A program made the position numbers and the translations under genes. From Cristatella mucedo (taxonomy: Eukaryota; Bryozoa; Phylactolaemata; Cristatellidae), in contig WPIO01000017.1 of assembly GCA_009760855.2 (NCBI GenBank), forward strand, positions 3,398,501-3,462,500: a DNA stretch of 64,000 nt, given 5' to 3'. Shown in pieces: positions 12,661-26,253 of the stretch (its first letter is position 1; each line of letters begins with the position of its first letter). Under the pieces are notes generated by a model. That model worked only from the letters and a program-made list of their open reading frames with translations. It searched no databases and was not told the DNA's origin.

Positions 12661-15600
12661 TACCGCCAGGTATGCCAAGTATGCAACCGTCAAGCTAATC
12701 GTCAGCTGTTTCCCGACGGTCAGCCGGGCGGTCAGTTATTTGCTGCGGCTGAGCCTTTGCGAAGCTATTCGCTTTATGCACGATCATTGGTTTTCGCACT
12801 GAATATCATGTACCCGTAAAAAATCGCGATTATAAGCTAGTGAAGCGTATCTTGTTAATCAAATCATGATACGGCAAGTACACAATGGTGAAAAAAGTAG
12901 GAAGCACACCGGGGAAAGTACCTCAGATGCTGCTGCGATGAAAGCCAGATACACTATCGTTCCTTGCCCTATGTTGACAAAGGATAGCAGCAGACACAGC
13001 AAAACATGTAGTTTGGGGCGGTGATATATTTATTTCACCAATTCACGGATTTGGCGTTCCTAAACCGCTACCTGGTGTGTGCTGAATCGAAGGAAAATGC
13101 TATATCTTGAGATGGTGATGACAAAGCTTGGTTCAGGAGTTATGCAATACTTCTATGAGTAACGAATTGTAATGTATCTCCACCTGTAACTCAACAAAGC
13201 TAAAGACAAAGACCAAGTGGGTACTAAACATGAGTCTTCTATAGCTCACCCAAAGCCTAAGCGGCTTTAGGTACACATGCAGTAGCCAACAGATTTAATC
13301 TAACGCATCAAAGAGAAAGTGAAAAGCATAGCTGAGCCAGGGGGCAGTCGAGTCGAATAAGCATATCAAGAATACTGGAAATGATGTGCCGTAGTCGGCA
13401 GCAGGAGAGTAGATTTTGTTGCGTATGAAATATAGAAGCAAGTTCCACAGTCTAGGACCTGCAGAGCAAGCTTCTGTCGTCAACTGCCTTTAGTCGAAGG
13501 AATGAAACGGCTAATTTGCTGTCCATAGAGAACCTAAGAGCACTAGGAAACTGAAACTGTTGCAGCATGACCCTCTATAGCTCGAACGCAATTATGAAAT
13601 TTTTAGTTACTGTTAAGCTTGGTCCTATGATTTAGGGAGTTAGCAGCTATAAGAGCAAGACGTAGGTAACGACACTGACTTATTGATATTCACCAGATGC
13701 TTTAAGCCTGGATCGTGGGCCACTAAGAACATAAAGAAATAAAAGAGAGATAGATTCTTCATACGCATCGGTGCTGAGAATTGCTCCTGAAAAAAAATGC
13801 AACGAGGGTCGTATTCACAGGCGAGTACGCTGAGTATTGCTGACCGTACGGGCCAGATTTAGGCGCCTCTTGAATGTATTTAAGTTTCCCATCACTTAAC
13901 AAGTACCAAGCAAACACTACTGAAACGCAGATTACTATAAGTATTAACTTGACAGAAAAAACCCATGCAGTCATTCAGCTTCGAACGCAGTATGTCAAAG
14001 TCCAGAAGCCTTGATGTCATAAATGAGGCAATTAGAATGGTCCCAAGTTTAGATTACGTAGGTGCTGACCCAAAGTCATCCAAATGGGCACTCAAACCGA
14101 AACTCGTAACCGGCGGACAAAATCGTGTGGGTTGCAGGCTGATATAAAACGGTGTCTAATTTTCACTTCCTACCAGTTCACGACTCGAAATGAATATAGT
14201 AGAGACTCTTGTAAAAATGTCCGCAATTGTCCGACGAATATGAATAGCAGTCGATAACGATGTCCTTTTGGCGAAGGGGGTTAACAGGTTCAAAGCAATT
14301 ACTGTGCACTTATCCACTAGATCTGCTAAAGTTCGATCCTGGACATGGCAAGCAAGCCGCTGCAAGCGGGCCATATACGGAGCCAGGAACGCTGCTCTAT
14401 TTCACTGCTTCCTCCTCCGTTACATATGAGGTTATGATAAACACGATCTTCACTGGGACTTAACTGGGAGCTTCGGCAAGTGGTATTTCCCGGTGGCATT
14501 CACTAATTTCCCATTACATATTCACAGTTTAGCCAGCCAACTGCAGTCATGTTAAGTTAGTTAGTTGTTAGTTATAACTATCTAGTTTGTGAAATATGCC
14601 ACTTGGTGCTAATGCGTGTTAGCACTGTGCACGCTGCCACTAACCATACTTGCATGCTGATCCTGTGCATGTCACCCCTAACCATGTTATTCTGGTTGCT
14701 TATTGAGCATGGAAGGTAATGTATCTCCGTCTGTAACTCCATAAAGCCACAAAGACTATGTGGGTGCTACGCATGAGAGTGTTGTATAGCATACTCACAG
14801 CCAAGCGGCTTTCGGTACGCATTCGGTAACCAACAGACTTCGTCTCGCGTAACAAAGAGAAATTGAGAAGCATAGCACAGTCAGGAGAGCAGTTGAGGTA
14901 GTGAGTAGCATGGAAGTAGCAGCTCTGGACCGCTGAAAAGGATGAACCATAGTCGGCAGCAGGAGAGTAGTTGTCGTTTCGTAAGAATTGTGGAAGCAAG
15001 TTCCACAGTCTAGGACCTGCAGAGCTAAAGCTTCTGTCGCCAGCGGTCTTAAAGTGGAGGAATTGAACAGCTAATTTATTTTCCATGCAGGACCTGGGGG
15101 CGTGAAGAGGCTGAAACAGGTGCAGCAGTTCAGCTAGGTACGAAGGAGTCTCAAGCCGTGGCGAGCCTTGTGGGTCAGCGTAAGAACTTTACTCTGTATC
15201 CGTTGCTCAACCGGCATCCATCCTAGCTCTTTCGGTAAAGAAGATACGTGCTCAAACCTCTAGGACTTGAAGACTAGCCTTGCAGCCATATTCATAGTCA
15301 GCTGCAGTGGCCTAGTTGCTTTCTTTGGTAGCCCAGCCAAAAGGAAATTCCAATAATCAAGCCGAGACAGAACTAAGGAGCTAGTTAAATTTTATATAAG
15401 CCACTGTGGAAGACAGCTCCTAATCTTTTATATGGATCGAACGTGATGGTTAGCTATAGAAGCAGTCTTCTGAATGAAGCTTTTAAAATTGAGGCATCTG
15501 TCGAAAACGACACCTAATTTTCGAGCACGTGATGATGGTCGCACGACAACAACACCTATTAGAAGAGCAAAGGCTTTTAATCCAGCCACATGCTTATGGT

Positions 15601-18600
15601 GTCCTATGCGCAGCATTTCGGTTTTATCGTCATTTAGTTTCCAGAAGTTTTCTGACATCCAGGATCGAATGTCGGCAAGGCGAGCACTTAGTTTCTCAGT
15701 TGCTGCAGCAGATCATGCTACCACTAACCATTCGATCGTGCTTCCTGTTCAGCAAATGTAAAGCGCCTAGAAAGAGATTGAGTTTTCTGAGGACGCTTTA
15801 TTAAATGTATTATTATTATTAATATCATGCTACCACTAACCATTCAATCGTGCTTCCTTTGTGGAAAACGTAAAGCATCTAGAAAGAGGTTGGGTTCTCT
15901 GAGACCGCTATATCAAATGTATTATTATTATTATTATTATTATTATTAGGCTGCTAAACAGATTAAACCTTGGGGGAGGAGAGGTGAGTATTAACTGCAA
16001 CCCCTTCCCAGAGTTACAGATTCGCAGTGGCCCATTGGAATCGCCATCTGCCGCCCCAGCCCGTTCGAGTGAGCCCTGCCAGCCAGCATTCTTGAAGAAA
16101 GAAAAATGCTAGCTGATTTAACGGCCTCTTTTTATAGCGACATACGAGCCTTTATGGCTATCACCGCCGCTTGCAGTGGCGATAAATGATCGCCCACCGC
16201 AGGATTCGAACCCATGACCTCGGGGCCAAGGGCTGTGAGTGCGCTATGCAAAACTCTCCTGCGTAACACCCACATGGTCTTTATGACTTTGTGGAGTTAC
16301 TGACGGAGATACATTACATTACAGTGAGCCATTACGTCTCACCAGACCTCGAGCGGTCGGGAGAATCTGCAGAGTCTATGTATAGGCCCACACGATAACG
16401 CAGACTCGGTAGTGGCGCGCCGGGGCATGCCCTATACTTGGCTGTTGTAAGCCTGGTAGTGCGTACCTCTCTAGAGGGACCCATTGACTCTCTAGTGACG
16501 CCTTAGCCGAGAGGAATTTCGACCCTAAAGCTACGAGCCCAACGCCAGGCGGCCATCTCTAGCAAACTCCGCCTGGTGGCAGATGGAGAAGCTGCTCGCT
16601 CGCCGAAGGTGCGTCATACGGCGGCTCACCTCTTTTAGAATGCGTCGCAATAGTTTTGGCCCTTCCCTAGAAATCCAGTAGCCCACCAGGAAGTAGCCAG
16701 AGCGATTGTCAGGCAGCGACAAAGCCCCCACTGTCTCGAGATCTGGGGCCTAACAGGGATCCGTAAGTTAAGTAAACAGTCGCACGAAAAGTGCAGTACA
16801 CCCCGGGACACAGATGTATGCTCATGCAGATGTTGTCATGGATATGTGCTCATTGAGACGAGTCTTTTTTAATATCAGGCGACACCGCTAACCATTGTGA
16901 ACTTGGAAATCTCTCAGAAAGAGCCATAAATAAATGCGCCTGGGCTCCTCATCAATTCCAGGAAAGGAAAGCGACCTGACTCCTATGACCGGCTATGTAG
17001 AAAATTCGCGATGGCCTCCTTCCTATCTCCTCCCCCTTAACATGACGTTTCTCCTTATCTGTATCTGTCAGATCACTCCATTCGCCTGCACGAGCCTTCC
17101 TATCCAGCATGCTCGCTCTTCCAGTGTGCTGTAGTACCACCGGCCCCACAACATCTTGCCATCTCGCTGTTCCTTGCACTAAATGGGAACCTTTTGGTGA
17201 TCGAGCCTTAAGCTCGTATGCACCACAAGTCTGGAATTTACCTCCTGGTACGGCCACAATCTGCAATGACCTTGCATATTTTAAGTTGTAGCTAAAGGTG
17301 AATCTGCTCGATTTGGCTTCACCTTCGCCCCTAGTGAGTCGTGTCTTGTTTGTTTCGGCTGGGCTTTTCGTTTCGCTTTGCCTGAGTACCTGTTTCGCTT
17401 GATTCAGTGCAAGTTACTAGCCAGATGTCGGACTAACGGGTATCCCTGAGTTTCTTCTGGCTTGCTTTAGAGTTGTGGCTTAGAAATGGCACTTGTTTGC
17501 TTCTGCGTAATTTTCTAAGCCTGATAACTCACACGTCACTGAACCTAAGCTGCGAATCCCTCGCAGAGAGTGTCTAGTTCGTGCACAGGGAATAAGCTCT
17601 TCCAGGGCGCTATGAAGACGATCTATCACTATTATTTCTCAGCTATTATTATTATTATTGGAAATTAATTATTATTATATTGGAAAGGCTGACGCTCAAA
17701 ATTGGCTCTGCCAGCATATCTCCTGTCAAATCAGCTCGAAATCTAGGTGTCATATTCCAAAACGACCTCTCGTTTGACGACCATATCAGCTCCACGGTCA
17801 AATCTGCCTATTTTCAGCTTCATAATATTGCTAAAATTCGGGCTTGTTTAGATAAGGATACCACGTCTAAGTTGGCCCATGCATTCATGACATCTCGTCT
17901 CGACTTCTGCAACTCACTGCTTACTGGCCTACCAGCATGTGCGATCAGGCGATTGCAGCTGGTGCAAAACTCCGCAGCTAGGCTTGTCTGTCGTGAGCTT
18001 CGCAGTTGCCACATTACTCCACTTCTCGCCGACCTGCACTGGCTACCAGTCAAGCAACGGATTGACTTCAAGGTTTTGTCGCTCACTTTTAGGTTCCTTC
18101 ATTCTATGGCTCCAGCCTATCTCTCCGACATACTCCCCCATCAGGCCAAGCATCGTACCACCCGCTTTTCGGAATCCAACAGTCTTGAAATACCTCGTAC
18201 AAACCTCAAATCCTTTGGAGACCGTGCATTTAGTTCGTATGCTCCCAAAGCCTGGAACTCCCTCCCGACCTGCGTCAGACTATCCCCTGACCTGACCACA
18301 TTTAAAAGGAACTTAAAAATACGCCTATTTAGGAGAGAATTTAGTGGGTCCCTGTGATTCGTCCTTCACGTGCTTATGCGTGTGCATGCTGCCACTAACC
18401 ACATTGCATGCTGACCCTGTGCATGTCACCCTTAACCATGTTATTCATTTTGCTTGTTTTTCAAGCATGATTTTACTTACCATTTAATTGCATTTCCCTT
18501 TGCAGCAAATGTAAAGCGCCCAGAAAGAGATTAAGTTCTCTGAGGGCGCTTTATCAAATATTATTATTATAATTATTATTATTGTATTAGCTATTATTAT

Positions 18601-21600
18601 ATCACTATTATTCCTGAGCCGCAGCATAGCTGGAACGGTTTCAGGATCTGTGGCCCGAGACATTCCTGCGCCTCCAGAGCGGCAGCGTTCGTCACATAGC
18701 GAACTGCAGCGGTAACAACGTGCATCAACCTCGGCAGATCCGGTGCCGACACGCTTCGATGCGACAGAATGTGAACAGGATCGATGAGGTTCGAATGCAA
18801 CCGTCCACGAGGGCAAAGGCAGTTCGTAGGCGGCTGAGCCTCGACCAGACGTGATTGCAATGGCCGCGTTCTCTCACGTCGTAGTTTGCCATCTTCTTTA
18901 GGTCCTGGCATAGAGTTGGGCGTTAACCCCTTTTGACCTGCCAACTCCTTTTGACCTGCTCTTTGTCATGGCCATCATGAGCAGTCGAGCACACCTTGGC
19001 CACCGAAAAGTGCATGCACGGCCGCTCGAACGAAGTCGAGATGCTACCCCTTTCCTCTGCCCACTACAATTGCCCTTTCTTCAGTCACAGTGGACATGAA
19101 GGCGAACCATGACGCCACGATTGCTCCTCTCTCCGGGTAAATAGCTCAACCCCACCACCGCCAAAACAGAACCAGTGGACCGCAGGACTGTGGCATCCGA
19201 TCTGGCCCACCTCGGACAGCAGCGGGTTCGAGCCACAATTGCAGACACGGAGGCCGACATGCAATGCCGATGGATTCCCTGGTGGGCGTCGGTATCGCCT
19301 TCAATGAGAATAATACCTTTTTATTTCGCCCTCGGAGAACTGAATCTCTTTCTAGGCACTTCACATATGCTGCAAAGGATGCACGGTCAAATGTTCGAAG
19401 GACAGATTCGGCTACCAGGCTCTGGCAATGTCTGCCGAAGGCTGCAAATAGACACCCTGCAGCTGGCACCACTCGGCAAGCGACAGCGGCCGAAGGGTGA
19501 ACTTAATCTCATGGCGCCGACCTAGAGCACATCAACGAATGTGCTGGAACGGTGCGATTTATGCTTGGGAAGCGTCGCCAACAGCTAAATGGAAAACGTT
19601 TCCGATGGCAGTCCCGCTAGCACCGACCCTCTGACAGGCTGGGTCACGGCCAGCCTTTTGCTTTATAATATCTCTGCTTAATGATAAATTACTGCATGTT
19701 ACTCGGTGGCTACCAAGCCACTCCGATGAGGGTGGTACATGGAATGCTCGCGGCTCTCAACTTCAGGGTCCATTTCCTAGGGAAGCTTAGGTAGATTGGC
19801 TATCGTCGCGCACAGCAACAGAGCGCCAGCCGAAGACCAACACCGCCAGTTTATTTCACTACGCATGGAGCACGACTCCCTTCGCCTCTCTCGTCCAATG
19901 GGAATGCCACGAAGAGCCCAACGACTCCCCCGTCACAACAATCACCAGTAGTACATGCCGACTGCATACCGCATCTTTCGTTGCAGCGATACAACTCGTA
20001 CAACGATCAGGCGCGGTGCCAGTTAAACGAATCCACAGCTTAAGCAGCCTAGGTCGCAAGCTACCGGTAGGCCGTTGTGCCGTTTGCAACAGGCGATCAC
20101 TTAGGTGACAGTGAGATCCTGATCGCGCGGTTAACAAGAGGTACCGATCAACTTATGTAAGCGATTCTGGAGGCCAAAAAACGTTCATCATCAAGGAGCA
20201 CTGTCAATCGCAAAGCTCCGAAGTAGAAAAGTGCTAACACGAAACGACACTACGTGAAACGACTGTGGAGCTCGACAGCGCCACGTCGTGGTAGGGCGAA
20301 GCTAGACACATGCCGGTAGGAAGAAGCGAGATAGGTGCCGAAACCGATAGCCTGCAATCGAAGTCAGAGAGCTCACCTTTGCAGCACTGGTGCCGTAATT
20401 AAGTAAGCAGGAATTTCGACGAGGCCACCGAGCCCGAAGTTGAGGTACTTGTTTCCATACAGCTCGGACGCATTGAGAGAGAGTGCAAGGTAGTTGCCGC
20501 TCACCGTGAACCTACGACATTTACGCAGTAGCAAGGCAACGTTAAGAAATGCCATAAACGTCCAGCCAAACCAACCTTGGAGGCGCTTGTACGTGAGCAC
20601 CATACCCCTCACCGCCTTAGCTGAATTCTGCAGCCTCGCAAGTACATGCATGCGATACAGTGTCACTTAGGATGCTATTGCACTTTTTGTGCACGGAGAA
20701 GATTCAGCACCACTAGCAAGCTCCGATTATTAAAAGCTCAATTCGTTCCGGATATAAAAACGCTAAGCTAGGCTTGGCGATATGTTGCCCTCAGTCTAGT
20801 GCACACACTTCTTGCTATTTCTGTGTCCGCGTGCCACATTTTGCACATGCATGCAAAGCATTTATGAGAAAGCATGCATGCAAAGTGGTAATGCCTTCTC
20901 ATTAGCGTGCATGCGATTGGCCGAGGCAACGAGAGGCTTCTTTAAGGTGTCATTCCACTCTGGCTCACCTCTCTGCTTAGCGAACAGGAAGCGAGAGTAA
21001 CGAATTTGCCAGTAGCATCCACAAGTAGCAGAGCCACTAAAGTGCCGTAAAAAATGTGTAAGAATTAAGGGGACCCTGCGTGGACCATGAGCGCTTCTTG
21101 CTTTCATTTTCTCAATCTATGTTTGCTTTGAAGGTTAATCTTATCATTTTACTTGCTTTCTTTCACGTTACCATGCGCCAAGCTGGTTTGGTCCAGCGGT
21201 TAAGGTGCTCGCCCCGATCAAGGTCTGGCTGAGGTCATGGGCTCGAGACACGTGGCATATGCGAAGCACCTGAATAGAGATTAAGTTCTCTTGGGGCGCT
21301 ATACACATGAATTATATATATAAATATATATATATACTTTTATTTTTATTTTCGAACTTTAACAATCGCTTTTGCCGGTTACTTCGCCTGCCATCCATGC
21401 ATAAGGTCAAGCCATAAATCTGGAGAAAAAACTGAGACGGTATATTTGAAATGCAGTTTTGAATTCTTGCAAGTTGATTTCCCACTAACCGCACTCTAGC
21501 TATAAATTCGAGAGTACAAAGCACGACCAATGAAAACCTGTATTAGGCATAACCTTCTAGGCTGAGCCGTTGAAGCCTAAGCGCTCTAGTTACAAAGCAC

Positions 21601-24600
21601 AAGTGTGAACTCGAACAAGGATAGCTAGGTTGGATGTAACCTCCTGACCCTATAAGTTTTTGCATGTCGTTACACGAAATGCATGTCGTTACACGAAATA
21701 TCGTGAACTGAGTTCGGTGTTTGGCAGAAGGCCAGTTGAGATACCTTTAGCAGTGGCTTAATAGACTAGAACTATTTTTGTCATTAACTCTTGCTACTCA
21801 GCTCATAGAATGGCACGTTACTCTCACAGATAAACCCAGCATGAGCTGGGGGGCATGCAGCAAGCCGTGTCTCGCAATATGACCAGAAACCAAAAATCCT
21901 TCAATCACACCTATCGTTGAGCGTTTTACGAAGCTGCTAAATAGGAATAGCCTATGCCAGTTCGGAATCCGGGGACCTTCGTGAGCAGCTTTGGTTTTCC
22001 GTTAGCAGTCGCTCTGCTTATTTTTCTCTCGAGAGATTAGATGAGCTCAGAAGAAGAGTGAGAACAGCTCGTCCACTCCTCTGCATTCGCTCGGTGAAGT
22101 GCCTCGACTGGTGACCACCGCTGCGAGACCAAAGGGAGAGGCAAGCAGCCCTAGCATATTCTCACGGCTTACGATGTCAAATACGGAATAAATATGCGAC
22201 AGCGATAACGGGAAGAGCAGTCGCTGCCAACGCCTTGGCTTCTTCGTTCTGCACGCACGCGACTTCGCTCTGCACGCACACCGATGACGGCCCGGCGAAC
22301 TGCAGTACACGAAAACTCGACTCGGAGGTTTACAAAAGCTGGCAGTGCAGTTCCCTCGAGGACGAACGAATCGGCTAAGCCGCAGACACGCTCACGGAAA
22401 GTCCTGGCCTCTGGAGCATAGGCAGTTCGAGGCATTTTCAGAGGCTCTCTGGCGCGGGAGGCTCGTGCGAAAGCCGGGGCTGCTGATGCAGATCTTCGCT
22501 CTTGTTGCAGCACTTTGCGGATTGACGTCACGCCACCCGGCCGTCTTTTTGGCGACAGCACGACGCCCGCGTGCTCAGCCTGCTGTCTGCTCTCGGTGGC
22601 AACAGTGTCTGCTGCCGTCTGACAGAAAACGATGCGTTGCAGAGACCAGGAAGAGCCTTGACCTACTGCTCGCCCGTGCTACATACCTTGCTAAGTAGTA
22701 GCCTTGACAATCGTCGGGTGTCGGGACAGAGCCCAATGTTGATGGCATTCGTGAGTGTGCTTCACTGACTCCTACCATACTTTGGCTAGCCATGGATGCT
22801 GGCTGGCCGCTAAGGTGCTTGCTTGCTTGACCTACGCGTTTCTGAGGTCGGCAGGTCAAACACAGTGTATGCACAATTAACACTTAGCAAACCTTTGGCA
22901 GATAGGGCTATTTAATATAGAGCCAACATCTGCACTCTGAAGATCACCAGTTACCGAGAACTAAATGGCACACCTGGTTCAATTCCTTTTCCAATAAATC
23001 TTGCAACAAGTACTGGCGTTGGAGAGGTATATTTTTATGCGACACTTTGAAAACTCCACACATGAGCGATGAACTTCTGACGATCTTTATCTTAATAACA
23101 CCATCCCTACTATATGTACACGTTCCCTAGGTAGTGCCGTGAGGCAGCCTCGTTGATTCAGCTCCGTCAGCTACGAGACACAACAGCCAAGCGTCATCCA
23201 GTCCCAACAAGCATAGAGTTAGCATGACGTTCGCTATACTCCAGTTTAGTCAAGAGATGCGTAGGCTGTGCCATTGCTCCTACTTCGTTGCATCTTTCAG
23301 CAGCCTGACGACCTCGCGGAAGGGCTGGATTTTACAGGGTATGAGAGTATCACGAAGGTCAAAACGGTAGCGAAGGTCGAGCGAGCAGCACCTTCCAATG
23401 CTACCAGCTCGCAATGACTAACGATGCAATTATTTTAGATAAGAGTTGTCGCTATTGGTGTTGTAAAACTTTAACGGCTTCAACTTGCGAGCTACCAAAT
23501 AAGATAGTACGGTGTACCACTGAAGCTCGGTACAAGTTGAGCGGATGCATTTGTCTCAAACAAGCCAAGTAGCGTACGTCGTGAGATAAACAAAGTTCGA
23601 AACCATAACGCTGCAGATGCCTTTACATACCAGATTAGGAACAGGACGAGTGTGTACAACCGCATCGTCGGAGTACGAAATAGGTCAATGGCGGTGTGCT
23701 TCACTTGGCCTTCGATACGAGCGGCCAGGTCCGCAGTAGCCACTGTTTCGCTCTTTGGCCGCTCAGCGGCGGCGTTCTGTTGGTGCAGCTTCTCCTGCTC
23801 GCTGCCACGCGTGGGGTGAGCCAAACGGCACGCCGGCTCGTCGCATGCCTTCGATGGCCAGTCGTGAGGCGCTGCTGCTGCTTCACTGCCCGGATCAAGC
23901 AGCTCGACTTCCGTCAGGCAGCGCATTGGCAGACTCTTGCCGTTTATTCTGGCTGCATTGTGCAGTATTCTCTCAGCTTCGTGTATCCTGCCTTTGTTTA
24001 CTAGCCAGACGACACTCTCGGGCATGATCCTGAAAATTTCGCGGCAGGAAACTATGTCATAATACAGGCAGACTTGGAAGGCTAGCTAGCAGCAAAATTC
24101 GTAAGCGGCACTCTTTAGGTTTACAGAGTTTTTCTTGCGAGTCTTGGAGTTCAGCTGCACGTTTCGTGCATTCAGATGTGAATTCTATGCACGAAATAGA
24201 GGGTATTGCTCACAGCGTAAGCTTATTTTGCAATTATCTCGCAACATATCGAGCATTTCCAGATAAGCTTTAAGGGGCCTTGATGGAGTTTGAAACTCTG
24301 CTAGAGCCCCTATCCACGTCACCTTGCCCGCTTATTATTCTAAGACCTTTTGATGTAAGTAGAACTTTTTGTTTGTGCTTAGGCTTTTACTTAGCAACGG
24401 ATGGCTCACCAGGCAGCGACATCTGCTAGCTCTGATGAGGAGTTATCCTAAAGACTTGATTACGGCTTCGGCATTTGCTTCAAATGCCACGCCATGGTTA
24501 GAAGACACCTTTGAGTTTCTTTTCAGGTTTTACTCGTACTCAATTACGGCTAAGGCAAATTATGATAACAGGATATATCATTGAATGAATCAGGTGAGAT

Positions 24601-26218
24601 AGTCAGGCCCCCCTCCATGGGCCTTTTAATGGTAACATACTTTATGTTGCCCACAAATGGTAACAATTTAGGCAACTATTCCATAATACTAAATACTAAA
24701 TTGTTAAAAGAAATATACATACGGGGACTCATAACTATTGTTCAGCTAAAGGAAATGCAATTCTGATCAATTTGTGTATGGTTTCTCATCGTGCACGACC
24801 TGGTGACTTATAATGGCAATACGCGGAGATGTGTCATATAGTTAAACCATTAGGAACGGCCCAGTTCAGCAAGGTTTGCTAAACAGCAGGGTCGGGGATG
24901 CTATTTCTGGACCAGCGCTCTTAGGTTTTTAGGTTTTCTGGAGAGCGCTCTTAGGTTTTTAGGTAACCAGACGACAATCATCCTGCCGTCAGTAAGACCG
25001 AAATCTAAAAGCTTTGCAAGACCTGCATCCCTCTGTGGTTGAGATTGCTAAAGACCACCTCAACACGACCGCGACATAAACATTAGTCCCGGCCGTTAAT
25101 ACAGCTATATGAATCATAAAAAACAAGCATTCTCACGTAGCTATTCGTATTTACTACAGCCTATATCATGTTTACTGACTGTGCGGCTACTGGATCAGCC
25201 AGAATGTGACCCCACAACCTTTATTGAGCCGGCTGGTTTGGCCCAGTGGTTAAAATACATCGCGCGGAACAAGGTCAGGGTGAATAAATGTAATATGGCC
25301 GAGGTCGTGGGCTCGAGCCTCGTGGCACATGTGAAGCGCCTGAATTAGGATTAAGTTCTTTAGGGCGCCATACAAAGTACTTACATTAAAGATACCACCG
25401 AGATATACTCAATTCTTGCACTTAAGGACTGCCGGCGATTAATGCTTTTTATTTGCATGCCCAGACTTGATAGATTTACTTCTATGATTCTTGCACAACG
25501 GCTTCAGCTTTTCATGTAAAAACTTGTCTTAAAACGTGCGTCCAGATTTCTTTCAAAACTATTTCTTTACTAGTCAGTTCCTCTGCCATTGTTAAAGTTC
25601 GCATCCCTTTTCCTTTGAGCTTTGCTCAGTTGGATGCAGAATCCCCGAGTGCCCGAGTTCAAAAGCTTCGAACTCTTTTCGCCTTTGGGACTTTAGCTCG
25701 TATGCACCTGTGCATCGACTGCGTGTCATTCGAAGCTCAGACTCAGACTCAGATTCAGACTCAGACAGAAGCCGCATACGGTTCGTTTATCTTTCACCTT
25801 GCATCGAAAAACTAGTTTCATGTTCTTTCGTGCTGTGCATGCTTACTTGTGCATGATCCAGAACACGATACTAACCAGGGTTCCTTCTAATCAGCGGTGC
25901 TGAGCGTCTTTTTTGTGTGCTTTTGTTTGCTTTTGTAAGCACAATACCTTACTTGTCATCAACTATTGGCTATTGCTTCTTCTGCAGCGAGTTTCGAGGC
26001 GTCCGGACAGAGGTATTTCAGTTAGGGAGAAATACAGAAAGAAACAATATAGTTCATTTGTATGGCACCCTAAGAGAACTTAATCTCTATTCAGGCGCTT
26101 CGTATATGCCACGGGGTTCGAGCCCACGACCTCAGCCAGACCTTGGTTGGGGCAAGCACCTTAATCACTGGGCAAAACCAGCTCAGCGAATGTGTGTGTA
26201 CGCGCACGTGTGCATGTG

Positions 26219-26253
<35 letters not shown>

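Noticed and set aside
22795-22880. SINE-A head
   Set aside because: Only a weak GGCCGCTAAGGTGCTTGC match and no tail; too little to call.
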